64,000 nt of DNA, taken from NCBI GenBank assembly GCA_938012815.1, contig CALLVV010000090.1:1-64000 (forward strand), given 5' to 3'. The position numbers were made by a program, and so were the translations under genes. The first letter of the stretch is position 1. Each line of letters opens with the position of its first letter. Shown piece by piece: positions 35,863-44,354 of the stretch. The notes under the pieces were generated by a model. It was not told the origin of the DNA. It searched no databases and saw only the letters and a program-made list of their open reading frames with translations. This DNA comes from an uncultured Propionibacteriaceae bacterium. GTDB lineage: Bacteria > Actinomycetota > Actinomycetes > Propionibacteriales > Propionibacteriaceae.

Positions 35863-37281
35863 ATGGCAGAATTCCGGCTCGTGGAGAGCTTCCGTATCAC
35901 CCGGGCCCGGCCCATACCGGGACTCGGGACCGGCAGGTATAGCGAACCGTTGGACGTCACGGTGACCGACGGCACGATCATCGCCATCGAACCCACCCGG
36001 GGTGTCGGCGACGGCGACTTCGACGCCGACGGCGCGAACCTCATGCCCGGCCTGTGGGACAACCACACTCATTTCTCCCTGGCTGCGCTGATCAGCCAGT
36101 GCACCCGCCTCTCCCACAAGGCCTCGAAGCCGGAGATTCTCGCGGCCGTCGAGGATCACCTGCGGCACCGGCCGCCGAGGCTGGTCGGCTACGGTTTCCG
36201 TTCGGCAACGTGGCCCACTCCCCCGACCGCCGCCGACCTGGATGCGATCACCACCGTCCCGATCGCGTTGATGTCCCGCGATCTCCACAGTCTCTGGTGC
36301 AATACCCCGGCCCTCGAACAGGCCGGGGCGGCCGGGCATCCGACGGGATTCCTCGTCGAGGAGGAGGCCTTCGCCGCCATCCGGTGCATCATGTCGCAGT
36401 ACCTCGACCTGATGGAACACGCCGTGCAGGCGGCCGAGCTGGAGGCCGCGTCCCGGGGGCTCGTGGGTATCGTGGATTTCTCCTCCGGCTGGGCCGTGGA
36501 AGCTTGGCAGCGGCGCGCGGCATCCCGGTCCATTGGGCTGCGGGTGGAGGCCGCAACCTACCCCGAACGGCTCGACGACCTGATCGCCATGAGAGTCGGA
36601 GCCGGCGACGAACTGGCCGAAAACTTGAAGGTCGGCCCGCTCAAGATCATCGCCGACGGCTCGATGGGCAGCCGCACCGCCCACTGCATCGCGCCTTATC
36701 CGAATCCCCTGCCGGGGCATCCGAACGGCAAACCCAACTACACCCGTCCTGAGCTGCTCGCATTGTTGAGACGAGCCCGCGAGGCCCGGCTCCGGGCTGC
36801 CGTCCACGCCATCGGCGACGCCGCCTGCCACGACGTCCTGGACGCCTTCGAGGTTTCAGGGGCACGCGGGTCCGTCGAGCACGTGCAGTGCGTCGCTCCG
36901 GCCGATCTTCCGCGATTCGCACGGTTGAAACTGGTCGCGAGCATCCAGCCCGCGCACCAGCTGGAGGACGTCGGGGTGGTCGACCGGGTCTGGCCCGACG
37001 CGAAGGGCCGCGCCTACCCGATGCTCGACCTGTTGCGCGCGGGGGCGAGGCTGGCCTTCGGCTCCGACGCGCCCGTGGCCTCCCTCGACCCCTGGAAGGC
37101 CATCGAGGCTGCCTGTCACCGCCCCTACCGGGCGGACCAGGCGCTCACTCCCCTGGCCGCCCTGCGGGCTTGCACCCGGACCACGCTCAGTGTCGGGCAG
37201 CCCGCTGACCTAGTGCTCACCGCTGGTCCCGGAAAGGTTTTGCTGACGATGCTCGGCGGCCGGATCACCTTCCGTCGCTGA
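35863..37281 (+). CDS. YtcJ-like metal-dependent amidohydrolase
   Basis: The 472-residue protein is of the amidohydrolase superfamily, YtcJ/amidohydrolase-3 type. Metal ligands are visible in DNHTHF near residue 66, the DGSMGSRTA and HAIGDAA histidine segments near residues 266 and 311, and the GSDAPV aspartate near residue 404. Enzymes of this type hydrolyse N-acyl or formamide bonds of amino acids or cyclic amides; the substrate is not apparent. The N-terminal beta-sandwich is short. It ends on TGATCA shared with the convergent YciO-type gene. Confidence 0.85.
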   Translation: MAEFRLVESFRITRARPIPGLGTGRYSEPLDVTVTDGTIIAIEPTRGVGDGDFDADGANLMPGLWDNHTHFSLAALISQCTRLSHKASKPEILAAVEDHLRHRPPRLVGYGFRSATWPTPPTAADLDAITTVPIALMSRDLHSLWCNTPALEQAGAAGHPTGFLVEEEAFAAIRCIMSQYLDLMEHAVQAAELEAASRGLVGIVDFSSGWAVEAWQRRAASRSIGLRVEAATYPERLDDLIAMRVGAGDELAENLKVGPLKIIADGSMGSRTAHCIAPYPNPLPGHPNGKPNYTRPELLALLRRAREARLRAAVHAIGDAACHDVLDAFEVSGARGSVEHVQCVAPADLPRFARLKLVASIQPAHQLEDVGVVDRVWPDAKGRAYPMLDLLRAGARLAFGSDAPVASLDPWKAIEAACHRPYRADQALTPLAALRACTRTTLSVGQPADLVLTAGPGKVLLTMLGGRITFRR

Positions 37282-37902
37282 TCATTCGAAGGGGCTGGGG
37301 TCACCCGCTCCAACCCGCACGACCTCCGGTTCGTCACCGCTGAGATCCACGACGGTCGTCGGGGTCAACCCACAGTCACCGGAGTCCAGGACCGCATCCA
37401 GTTCGTGGTCCAGCAGCTCCTTGATTGTCCATCCCTCCACGAGCGGTTCGGGATGGTCCGGAAGCAGCAGGGTGGAGCTAACCAGCGGCGAACCGACCGC
37501 GTCGAGCAGGGCGAGGGTGGTGCGGTGGTTGGGGATCCGCACGCCGATCGTGCGTTTCCTCGGGTGCTGCATCATCTTCGGCACCTCGCGGGTGGCCTTC
37601 AGGATAAAGGTATACGGTCCCGGGGTTGCCGCCTTGACCGCACGGAAAACCCAGTTGTCCATCTCGACGAAGGCCCCGAGTTGAGCGAACTCGGAGATCA
37701 CCAGAGTGAAATGGTGTCTGTCCCCCAGCTGCCGGATCCGCCGGATGCGTTCGATTCCCGATCCGTTGCCGAGGGCGCACCCGAGTGCGTAACAGGAATC
37801 GGTGGGGTAGGCGATCAGCCCACCCTCCTCCAGGATCCGCACCATCTGGTTGAGGGTGCGGGGCTGCGGGTTCTCAGGATGCACATCGTAGTACCGGGAC
37901 AC
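37282..37902 (-). CDS. YrdC/YciO-type L-threonylcarbamoyladenylate synthase family protein
   Basis: The 206-residue protein has the YrdC/Sua5 fold; IAYPTDSCYALGCALGN and the TPGPYTFILKAT segment place it in the YciO subgroup. TsaC/Sua5 forms threonylcarbamoyl-AMP for the t6A37 modification of tRNA; YciO paralogues have weak or unclear activity. It may therefore not be the main t6A enzyme. The start is GTG at 37902 behind AAGG. Its stop abuts the amidohydrolase stop. Confidence 0.85.
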   Translation of the reverse strand: MSRYYDVHPENPQPRTLNQMVRILEEGGLIAYPTDSCYALGCALGNGSGIERIRRIRQLGDRHHFTLVISEFAQLGAFVEMDNWVFRAVKAATPGPYTFILKATREVPKMMQHPRKRTIGVRIPNHRTTLALLDAVGSPLVSSTLLLPDHPEPLVEGWTIKELLDHELDAVLDSGDCGLTPTTVVDLSGDEPEVVRVGAGDPSPFE

Positions 37903-38007
37903 GGATTCACCTTAACCCGCAGGGCAAATCCGAGGACCGTGATGGTTCTCCACCCGGTTAGCTGCCCCGGTTCGGGATTCTAATCCGGCGGGAAGGGCGG
38001 TCGCCCG

Positions 38008-38388
38008 TCACCGGATTCGTTCGGTCGGCACCCTGGCCTCCTGGCGTACGGCGACGTCCACCACGGGAAGCACCCGGATGGCGGTTCCCTCGACGACGGC
38101 AGTCGTGAACGTGGCCGCACGGTCAACCCTCACCGTGGCGTCGTTGAGGGACGAGTTGAAGAGGGCCCGTCTCCCGGCCTCCCGGCCATCCTCGACGGAA
38201 CCTCTCAGAACGGCAGCAGCCCGGGCCGAATCCTGGGCGGCCGCCATGGCCGTCGATTCCGCCCACAACAACAACGACCACTGGAGAGCGGCCAGCAGCA
38301 CCAGCATCGCTAGCGGCAACAGCAGGGTGACCTGGACGCTGCCACTCAGGCCCCGCTCTTCCCGGCCGGGTCCTGAGGGCCTAACCAT
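38008..38388 (-). CDS. TadE-like pseudopilin, second of a pair
   Basis: The 126-residue protein has a basic N-terminus, then a hydrophobic TadE-type helix at about residues 16-40 (VTLLLPLAMLVLLAALQWSLLLW), with Ala-rich AAAQDSARAAA after it. TadE/TadF-like proteins are minor pseudopilins or accessory proteins in Flp pilus or secretion systems. It overlaps the upstream TadE gene by 8 nt. No tadA, tadB, tadC, flp or prepilin peptidase gene is nearby, so the machine it serves, if any, is encoded elsewhere. Confidence 0.6.
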   Translation of the reverse strand: MVRPSGPGREERGLSGSVQVTLLLPLAMLVLLAALQWSLLLWAESTAMAAAQDSARAAAVLRGSVEDGREAGRRALFNSSLNDATVRVDRAATFTTAVVEGTAIRVLPVVDVAVRQEARVPTERIR

Positions 38389-38812
38389 TCCGACTCCGGT
38401 AGGTGTCGACAGGTGATGTTCCCTCCCCCGTCATTGACCGATTTGCCGGGAAACCCGGCATGGAAACCGGGAACACCGCCTGACAGGTGAGCCGCACCGT
38501 CACGGAGGCGACTGTTCCTATAGGAGCCTCCAAGCCCTTGGCATCCACGCTCACCCGTGCATCGGTGCAGGTGATGTGGGAGTTTCCCAGCTCGGTCACG
38601 GCGGCATCCCGTGCCGCTCGTTCGGCCGATGTCTGTGAACGCTCCAGTGAGGCCGCACGTGCCGCACGCGTGGCAGCGGCGGTGACTGCCTGCTGCGCAA
38701 TGGCGTACCCGGCCATCACGATCACCAGACCAACGAACAGCATCGCGACGGGTAGCACCAACGCCGCCTCCACCGCCACGGAACTTCCTCGTTCCGATGC
38801 TCTAGGAACCAT
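38381..38812 (-). CDS. TadE family protein
   Basis: The 143-residue protein opens with RGSSVAVEAALVLPVAMLFVGLVI, the typical TadE start: a G-S-x-x-x-E-x-A motif leading into a single hydrophobic helix, which anchors or assembles the protein as a pseudopilin. Two cysteines later (ITCTDA, LTCQA) may form a disulfide outside. ATG at 38812 is chosen over ATG at 38818 because GGAAGG touches the latter directly but is 6 nt before the former. It is the first gene of a two-gene operon divergent from pfp. Confidence 0.65.
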   Translation of the reverse strand: MVPRASERGSSVAVEAALVLPVAMLFVGLVIVMAGYAIAQQAVTAAATRAARAASLERSQTSAERAARDAAVTELGNSHITCTDARVSVDAKGLEAPIGTVASVTVRLTCQAVFPVSMPGFPANRSMTGEGTSPVDTYRSRNG

Positions 38813-38906
38813 CTGCATCCTTCCGGATCACTATCACACCATCCTGCCACTCCAGGAGTGCAGGCGGCTAGGCTAAGCATCGGAATCAATCCTGAAAGGA
38901 ATGTTC

Positions 38907-40127
38907 ATGGTCAAGAAGGTAGCCATTCTCACAGCCGGCGGTTTTGCGCCATGTCTGTCCTCGGCCATTGGTGGTCTCGTCCAGCGGTACACCGAGGTGG
39001 CTCCCGATGTGGAAATCATCGCCTACAAGCATGGCTACCAAGGACTTCTGCAGGGTGACTACTTCGTCGTCGACGAGACAGTCCGGGCGAAGGCACACCT
39101 GCTGCACCTGTTCGGCGGCTCCCCCATCGGAAACTCCCGGGTCAAGCTCACCAATGTCAAGGATCTCGTCAAACGCGGGCTGGTCGCCGAGGGCGCCGAT
39201 CCGCTCAAGGTAGCCGCCGACCGTCTCGTCGCGGACGGCGTGGATGTCCTCCACACCATCGGTGGCGACGACACCAACACCACGGCCGCCGATCTGGCCG
39301 CTTTCCTCGCCACCAACGACTACCCGCTGACAGTGGTCGGCCTGCCCAAAACCATCGACAACGACGTAATCCCGATCCGCCAGTCGCTTGGCGCCTGGAC
39401 CGCCGCGGAACAAGGAGCGATCTTCGCCAAAAACATCGTCGCCGAACACAATTCGGGTTCCCGGATGCTCATCGTGCACGAGATCATGGGACGCCACTGC
39501 GGTTGGCTTACTGCAGCCACCGCCGCAGAGTACCGCAAGTGGCTGGACACGCAGGAGTGGCTGCCCGGGATCGGCCTGTCCCGCGAGGCGTGGGACATCC
39601 ACGCCGTGTACGTGCCCGAGGCGGTCATTGACATCACCGCAGAGGCCGAGCGCCTCAACAAGGTGATGGACGAAGTGGGAAACGTCACCATCTTCCTTTC
39701 CGAGGGCGCGGGCCTGGACTCCATCGTCGCAGAGATGGAAGCGGCAGGCGAGGACGTGCCGCGCGACCCCTTCGGCCACGTGAAACTCGACAAGGTGAAC
39801 CCTGGGAAGTGGTTCGGAGACAAGTTCGCGGAGAAGCTGGGGGCTGAAAAGGTCATGATCCAGAAGTCGGGTTACTTCTCCCGGTCTGCCGCTGCCAACG
39901 AGGCAGACCTGGCGCTCATCAAACGGTGCACCGATCTGGCCGTCGACTGCGCTCTGGAGGGTAGGTCCGGCGTCATCGGCCAGGACGAGGAGAACAACGA
40001 CGAGTTGACGGCGATTGCCTTCGAGCGCATCAAGGGCGGCAAGCCGTTCGACATTACCCTGCCCTGGTTCACCGAGCTGGTGACCGCTATCGGTCAGCCC
40101 GCCCCGGTCGCCGCCACGACCCACTGA
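38907..40127 (+). CDS. pfp: pyrophosphate--fructose 6-phosphate 1-phosphotransferase
   Basis: PPi-PFK reversibly phosphorylates fructose 6-phosphate with pyrophosphate. The 406-residue protein has TAGGFAPCLSS, the GGDDTN loop, and PKTIDND with a Lys that selects PPi over ATP. It is very similar along its whole length to the enzyme I recall from Propionibacterium freudenreichii (shared GGSPIGNSRVKLTNVKDLV and QKSGYFSRSA). ATG at 38907 is preferred over ATG at 38901, because AAAGGA is adjacent to the latter and 6 nt from the former. Its stop abuts the yihY stop as TGATCA. Confidence 0.96.
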   Translation: MVKKVAILTAGGFAPCLSSAIGGLVQRYTEVAPDVEIIAYKHGYQGLLQGDYFVVDETVRAKAHLLHLFGGSPIGNSRVKLTNVKDLVKRGLVAEGADPLKVAADRLVADGVDVLHTIGGDDTNTTAADLAAFLATNDYPLTVVGLPKTIDNDVIPIRQSLGAWTAAEQGAIFAKNIVAEHNSGSRMLIVHEIMGRHCGWLTAATAAEYRKWLDTQEWLPGIGLSREAWDIHAVYVPEAVIDITAEAERLNKVMDEVGNVTIFLSEGAGLDSIVAEMEAAGEDVPRDPFGHVKLDKVNPGKWFGDKFAEKLGAEKVMIQKSGYFSRSAAANEADLALIKRCTDLAVDCALEGRSGVIGQDEENNDELTAIAFERIKGGKPFDITLPWFTELVTAIGQPAPVAATTH

Positions 40128-41165
40128 TCAGTCGCGATGGCGGTACCTCGTGAGCAGGGCCGCCATCGCAGCCCCGAGGCCGAGACCGGTTATCGTTCCC
40201 ATCCCGTAACCGATCCTCGTTCCAGCCCGGACTCCCTGCGCTGCCACATCGACCGGTATCTCCGGGGTTGGGTCGGGTAGTTTCTCAGCTTGATGATCCG
40301 CAGTTTTCGAGCTGTGCGGATCAACCAGTGGCCAGTCTGCCTCAGTTCTCTGCCCAGCCCACGCTGCGCAGAGCAGCAAGATGGTTGACAAGAGGTTGAA
40401 CAGAATCATGACCACGATCACAGGCCCAAAAACCACGGCAGCGGGATTGGAAGTGAAAATACCGAGCAGTACTCCCGCGAACTGTTGCAGCAGAGTGACC
40501 AGAGCTGCACCTACTGTGGAAGGCAGCAACCAGCTGTGGGAACGGATCCGATTCCTCGGGAGGGTGCAGAAGAGGAAGGCAAGCAGTAGCCAGCTCACCA
40601 AGAGGGTAAGGAGCAGATGAACCAGCCAGCCGACCACCCCTGCTGAACCAACCCAGGTCATCCCAATGGCGGCGGTTCCTGATGGGAGCAGCAGACAGAC
40701 AAACAAGCCGAGAAGTATCAGCAGGTTTCTGCCCAGTTCCTTGAGGAACCCCTGTACCCCTTGTTCCTTTTCGGTTTCCTGCTCATTGGTTTGCAGCATC
40801 CGGCAAAATCCAATCCGCAGATTCCCGACCCAGTTCGAGCCTGAATAGGCGGCGGCAATCAATGCGGTGCCGGCCAGGCCATACCAGTTTTCTATTGCAT
40901 TTTGCAGTACGTCAACTGTTTTCTTGGCGAGGTCCGTGCTGCCAAGAACATTCACGATTCCGTCAGACAGAAGATGGAACCAATCAGGACGCAGCACCGC
41001 CAAGGTGAATCCGGTTGCAGCTCCTGCCAGCATCAGAACTGGAACCAACGTCAGAACCGAGAAGTAGGTGATTGCGGCAGCATGCTGTGGGCCGTGGCAC
41101 CGCTTATAGCGTTCACTGATGCTGGTGAAACGTTTGACTGCAGGAGTTTTGAGAAATTTTCTCAC
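40128..41165 (-). CDS. YihY/UPF0761 family inner membrane protein
   Basis: The 345-residue protein has the YihY (formerly BrkB) architecture of six hydrophobic helices, beginning with HAAAITYFSVLTLVPVLMLAGAA at about residues 29-51. It has a Tyr-rich AAYSGSNWVGNLRIGF loop and a C-terminal Pro/acidic tail. These proteins are often misnamed ribonuclease BN; no enzymatic role is proven. The GTG start overlaps the stop of the upstream MerR gene by 3 nt (GTGA), so the two are coupled. Confidence 0.85.
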   Translation of the reverse strand: MRKFLKTPAVKRFTSISERYKRCHGPQHAAAITYFSVLTLVPVLMLAGAATGFTLAVLRPDWFHLLSDGIVNVLGSTDLAKKTVDVLQNAIENWYGLAGTALIAAAYSGSNWVGNLRIGFCRMLQTNEQETEKEQGVQGFLKELGRNLLILLGLFVCLLLPSGTAAIGMTWVGSAGVVGWLVHLLLTLLVSWLLLAFLFCTLPRNRIRSHSWLLPSTVGAALVTLLQQFAGVLLGIFTSNPAAVVFGPVIVVMILFNLLSTILLLCAAWAGQRTEADWPLVDPHSSKTADHQAEKLPDPTPEIPVDVAAQGVRAGTRIGYGMGTITGLGLGAAMAALLTRYRHRD

Positions 41166-41701
41166 CCGGTCTTGGCCCTCCTGCGGGATTCGAGTTCATT
41201 CGCCGTGCTCAGGTTCCGCTGCGCGATCCGCTCGCTCGGAAGGTCGCCGAGAGTTCCCTCGATCTCCTGCCAGACGCTGGAGACGGAGATCAGGAACATG
41301 CCCTGTCCTCCCTTGGTGAGATCGAACAGCTCGTTGGCTGTCGTGCACTCGTAGACGCTGAACCCGTCGCTCACCAGGGTGAGCTCGGTCAGGTCCTCGA
41401 CCCCGCGCGCCCGCAGGTGATCGATTGCGATCCGGATCTGTTGCAGCGAGATCCCGACATCCAGAAATCGTTTCACGACCCGCAGCAACAGGATGTCGCG
41501 GAAGGAATAGAGGCGCTGAGATCCCGATCCTGATGCTCCCCGAATCTCTGGCACGACGAGTCCGGTCCGGGCCCAGTAGTCGAGCTGCCGATAGGTGATG
41601 CCAGCCACTTTGTGTGCCACAGGGCCACGGAACCCCAAGTCCTTGGAGACAGAGGCGAAATCACCGTCGAACAGCGCGTCCTGCTGCGGTGTCTCGTTCA
41701 T
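41162..41701 (-). CDS. MerR family regulator (Rv1830-like)
   Basis: The 179-residue protein has a MerR helix-turn-helix: VAGITYRQLDYWARTGLVVPE followed by SGSQRLYSFRDILLL at about residues 27-71, then an alpha-helical region without the usual metal cysteines. By order (MerR, DUF151, MerR, FHA) it corresponds to Mycobacterium tuberculosis Rv1830. ATG at 41701 fits the family start; a longer start at 41770 has no support. It probably co-transcribes with yihY, which it overlaps. Confidence 0.85.
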   Translation of the reverse strand: MNETPQQDALFDGDFASVSKDLGFRGPVAHKVAGITYRQLDYWARTGLVVPEIRGASGSGSQRLYSFRDILLLRVVKRFLDVGISLQQIRIAIDHLRARGVEDLTELTLVSDGFSVYECTTANELFDLTKGGQGMFLISVSSVWQEIEGTLGDLPSERIAQRNLSTANELESRRRAKTG

Positions 41702-41830
41702 ATGCCTGATGCCATCAGCCACTGTGTCAGCCCCTAATTCTCCCGGCCGCCGATTGGTCCTGCGGCACAACTGACGCTAACCGCCGGGCGCCCCGGTCGT
41801 GGACGACACGCCCGCCGGTACTGCTGTAAG

Positions 41831-41868
41831 ATTCTAAACCCTCCAGCAAGGCTTCAAGGTTAGCCTTG
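41831..41868 (-). promoter_or_regulatory. hairpin and putative promoter between DUF151 and MerR genes
   Basis: A 7-bp stem (CAAGGCT/AGCCTTG, 41847-41868) lies 27 nt after the DUF151 stop and may end that operon; it has no U-tract. Immediately after it on the minus strand TAGAAT (41831-41836) is a -10 candidate for the MerR-yihY pair, with TTGAAG 15 nt upstream. Confidence 0.35.
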
Positions 41869-41894
41869 GCCCTCACCCGAGGTGCAGAACCCTT

Positions 41895-42347
41895 TCAGAA
41901 GTCCTCCGGCTGGACCTGATCCAAGAACTCCCGGAACTTCTCGACTTCATCCACATGAGCGATCTCGGCTGAGATCCCGACCTCGTCCAGCAGTTCCGCA
42001 GGACAGTGGACGATCCATCCTCGCCGGATCGCGACGGCCACGACATCACTGGGTCTGGCATCGAACGTCACATCACCCACCGCTATCTCCGCGTGAAACA
42101 CACCGTCTTCCATGGACCTGATCGTCAACTGCGGTTGAGAATCACCCGCAAGCTGCGCCAGGGCCTCCGCCAGCAGGTCTTGGGTGAGTGGCCTGGCGAA
42201 CTGCTCCTCCTCCAGGGCGACGGCGATTGCGGCGGCGTCAACGGCGGATATCCAGATCGGCAGCAGTCGTTCCCCATCGTTCTCGCGCAGCAGGAGGACC
42301 GGGCCGTCATCGCCCACCTGTATTCCAACCACACACAACTCAACCAT
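41895..42347 (-). CDS. bifunctional nuclease family protein (DUF151)
   Basis: The 150-residue protein matches DUF151: LLRENDGERLLPIWISAVDAAAIAVAL and HAEIAVGDVTFDARPSDVVAVAIRRG. Plant members hydrolyse RNA and DNA, hence the name; the thermophilic bacterial member is structurally related but its role is unknown. It is the Rv1829 position in the conserved cluster. ATG at 42347 is preferred over an upstream GTG at 42353; neither has a strong ribosome binding site. Confidence 0.9.
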   Translation of the reverse strand: MVELCVVGIQVGDDGPVLLLRENDGERLLPIWISAVDAAAIAVALEEEQFARPLTQDLLAEALAQLAGDSQPQLTIRSMEDGVFHAEIAVGDVTFDARPSDVVAVAIRRGWIVHCPAELLDEVGISAEIAHVDEVEKFREFLDQVQPEDF

Positions 42348-42369
42348 GCCCACAGCCTACGGGACCGTA

Positions 42370-43062
42370 TCAACCGAACAGCTGTGAGAACATCAGGCCG
42401 CTGTGTGCATGCAGCACCAAACGGTACACCTCGCGGAGGACCTCCTTCGGGACCCCTTGGCGTCCCTGGTACTGGCTGATGGCCTGTTCCACCAGTGCCG
42501 CCTCCAAGGACGCCGACTGCTGAAGCACCCTCATCTGCCTGGGTTCGACCCCGTAGTCACCGAGGCGTTTCGCTGCCACGGCCAAGGCCAGCATCTCCCT
42601 GCCGTACCGCTGGGTGCCCTTCCGGTGCGAAATCACCTTCAGGCGCTCCAATTCGATCAGGGCGGCCTCCCCTAGCCCCGACTCCGAGAGAAGTTCCTTG
42701 CGCGTGAAGAGCTGACGCTGGGTTCCCGGCTGCTTGGGTTGCCTTCGGGGCAAATCCGTGTTCTGTGGCGCCGGAGACACGGTTGTATCCGAGACCTCAG
42801 GAAGCACTTCTCCCCGGTCCATGGCAGCAAGTTCCTCGCGGATTACCTTGAGCGGAAGATACCTGTCACGCTGGGCGCGCAACACGAAAAGCAACCGTTC
42901 GATGTCAGCCGGGTAGAAGCGCCGGTATCCAGAGGGATGGTCTCGCTCCGGGGAAATCAGTCCCTCGTTCTCCAAGTACCTGACCTTTGATACCGAGATG
43001 TCGGGAAATTCGCCCCGGATCGATTCCAGAACCTGACCGATCGTACGCGGCGCGGCCGGCAT
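42370..43062 (-). CDS. MerR family regulator (Rv1828-like)
   Basis: The 230-residue protein starts with a winged-helix MerR DNA-binding domain (ISVSKVRYLENEGLISPERDHPSGYRRFYPADIERL, split over about residues 22-57). A disordered Pro/Gln linker near residues 90-115 leads to a C-terminal helical domain. It lacks effector cysteines. In M. tuberculosis Rv1828 it lies directly after garA, as here. It overlaps the FHA gene by 1 nt (ATGA pattern), so they are coupled. Confidence 0.9.
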   Translation of the reverse strand: MPAAPRTIGQVLESIRGEFPDISVSKVRYLENEGLISPERDHPSGYRRFYPADIERLLFVLRAQRDRYLPLKVIREELAAMDRGEVLPEVSDTTVSPAPQNTDLPRRQPKQPGTQRQLFTRKELLSESGLGEAALIELERLKVISHRKGTQRYGREMLALAVAAKRLGDYGVEPRQMRVLQQSASLEAALVEQAISQYQGRQGVPKEVLREVYRLVLHAHSGLMFSQLFG

Positions 43063-43511
43063 CAGCTCCGCCCGGCCTCGCTCAACAGGATCGTCGCCCG
43101 GTATTTTCCGATCTGGATCTCATCACCGTGCCGCAGTTGGGCGCGACCATCGATCAGGACCCTGTTGACGTAGGTGCCGTTGAGGCTTCCCAGGTCCTCC
43201 AGCAGCAACTGGCCACCCGCACGCACCAGCTTCGCGTGGTGGCGGGAAACCGTAACGTCGTCCAAGAAGATGTCTGACTCGGGGTGCCGCCCGAGAGTGG
43301 TCACGTCGGAGTCGATCAAGAACTGTGATTCCTTCACCCCGCCCCGAGTGACGATCATCAACGCGTTGCCGGGAGCTAGGTCTGCCGCATCGAACGACAG
43401 ACTCCCCCCCATGGCGGACAGATGCTCGTCCGTGAGAGCCGCGAGAACGCTAGTGGTGTCGTTCTTCGAATCCCTGAGATCCCCCTGGCGGTGGTTCCTG
43501 ACCCCCGTCAT
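43062..43511 (-). CDS. garA: FHA domain protein, GarA/OdhI-like
   Basis: The 149-residue protein has an N-terminal NDTTSVLA segment, like the ETTS phosphorylation site of GarA/OdhI, and a C-terminal FHA domain with GRHPESDIFLDDVTVSRHHA and DLGSLNGTYVN. In Mycobacterium and Corynebacterium the unphosphorylated protein inhibits 2-oxoglutarate dehydrogenase and glutamate dehydrogenase; kinases such as PknB/PknG switch this off by making the FHA bind its own phosphothreonine. ATG at 43511 is chosen because AAAGGGGG lies about 6 nt upstream; longer starts to 43571 have none. gcvH, which neighbours it in M. tuberculosis, is missing here. Confidence 0.9.
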   Translation of the reverse strand: MTGVRNHRQGDLRDSKNDTTSVLAALTDEHLSAMGGSLSFDAADLAPGNALMIVTRGGVKESQFLIDSDVTTLGRHPESDIFLDDVTVSRHHAKLVRAGGQLLLEDLGSLNGTYVNRVLIDGRAQLRHGDEIQIGKYRATILLSEAGRS

Positions 43512-43592
43512 CGGTGGCCCCCTTTCCATGCTGATCGCCATCCAAGCTGCCCCAAGCCTATCGAGGGACATCGGATTGACAAGCCTGCCATG

Positions 43593-44354
43593 CTAATTCG
43601 GCTTGGCGAATTCCGGCGCGCGAGGAGAAACGACGGAGTCAACGGAAATTTCTGTCAACTGCTTGATTTCGATGCTTCCCTGCACCCTGCTGCCCTCCAC
43701 CTCACTGACCAGGCCGCCCCGGAACCGAGCCCCGGCCTCCAAGGTGGCGGGGTCCCCGATGGCCTCGATGACGATGGGCGTGGTCAATGCCGTCCCGTCC
43801 GCCACTATCCGGCCCTCTGAATCCCGGTCAACCCATGTACTGGCGACCACGCGCACGGAATCGTTGAGCTCGATCACCTCCGATCCCGCATCGCGCAGTT
43901 CCTCCAAGGCATCCAGCAGCAACTCCGATGTCACTGCTCCCTGGGGATCCTGAATGGTTATCCGCACCCCCGGACCGGTCGCCGGTACCGTTCCCGCGAT
44001 GATCTGCATCTGCTGGATCCGGTGTCTGGTCTCGTCATCGGCGGCCTTGGCCCCGGCGGCTCCGGATGCGAGTTCTTCGCGGGTCATCGTCAGTTCCCTG
44101 ACCTCGGCCTCCAGGCGTCGCGTCTCGGCGGAGAGATTGTCCAACAGCTGGATCAGGTCGGTGCGACGCAGGTTGGAGTAGTCAGGCTGCGAAGCCTGGG
44201 AACGCAGGGTCCACACCACCAGCAGGGCTGTCAGGCAGAGCACCGTCCCAACGACCAACTGACCACGACCTGGTTTCAGGAAGGCCCGCCAGATCTTGCC
44301 GGGGTTTGCTGGTGCGATCTGAACGGCGGCGCGTTTCGGGGTCTGTTCAGGCAT
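43593..44354 (-). CDS. DUF881 family membrane-anchored protein (Rv1825-like)
   Basis: The 253-residue protein has a cytoplasmic N-terminus, a hydrophobic helix at about residues 34-52 (LVVGTVLCLTALLVVW), a coiled-coil-like LSAETRRLEAEVRELTMTREEL, and the DUF881 domain with GPGVRITIQDP, VASTWVD and GDPATLEAG. DUF881 proteins are found in Firmicutes and Actinobacteria; the function is unknown. The pairing with a small basic membrane protein is conserved. Its end lies 81 nt before the FHA start. Confidence 0.9.
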   Translation of the reverse strand: MPEQTPKRAAVQIAPANPGKIWRAFLKPGRGQLVVGTVLCLTALLVVWTLRSQASQPDYSNLRRTDLIQLLDNLSAETRRLEAEVRELTMTREELASGAAGAKAADDETRHRIQQMQIIAGTVPATGPGVRITIQDPQGAVTSELLLDALEELRDAGSEVIELNDSVRVVASTWVDRDSEGRIVADGTALTTPIVIEAIGDPATLEAGARFRGGLVSEVEGSRVQGSIEIKQLTEISVDSVVSPRAPEFAKPN

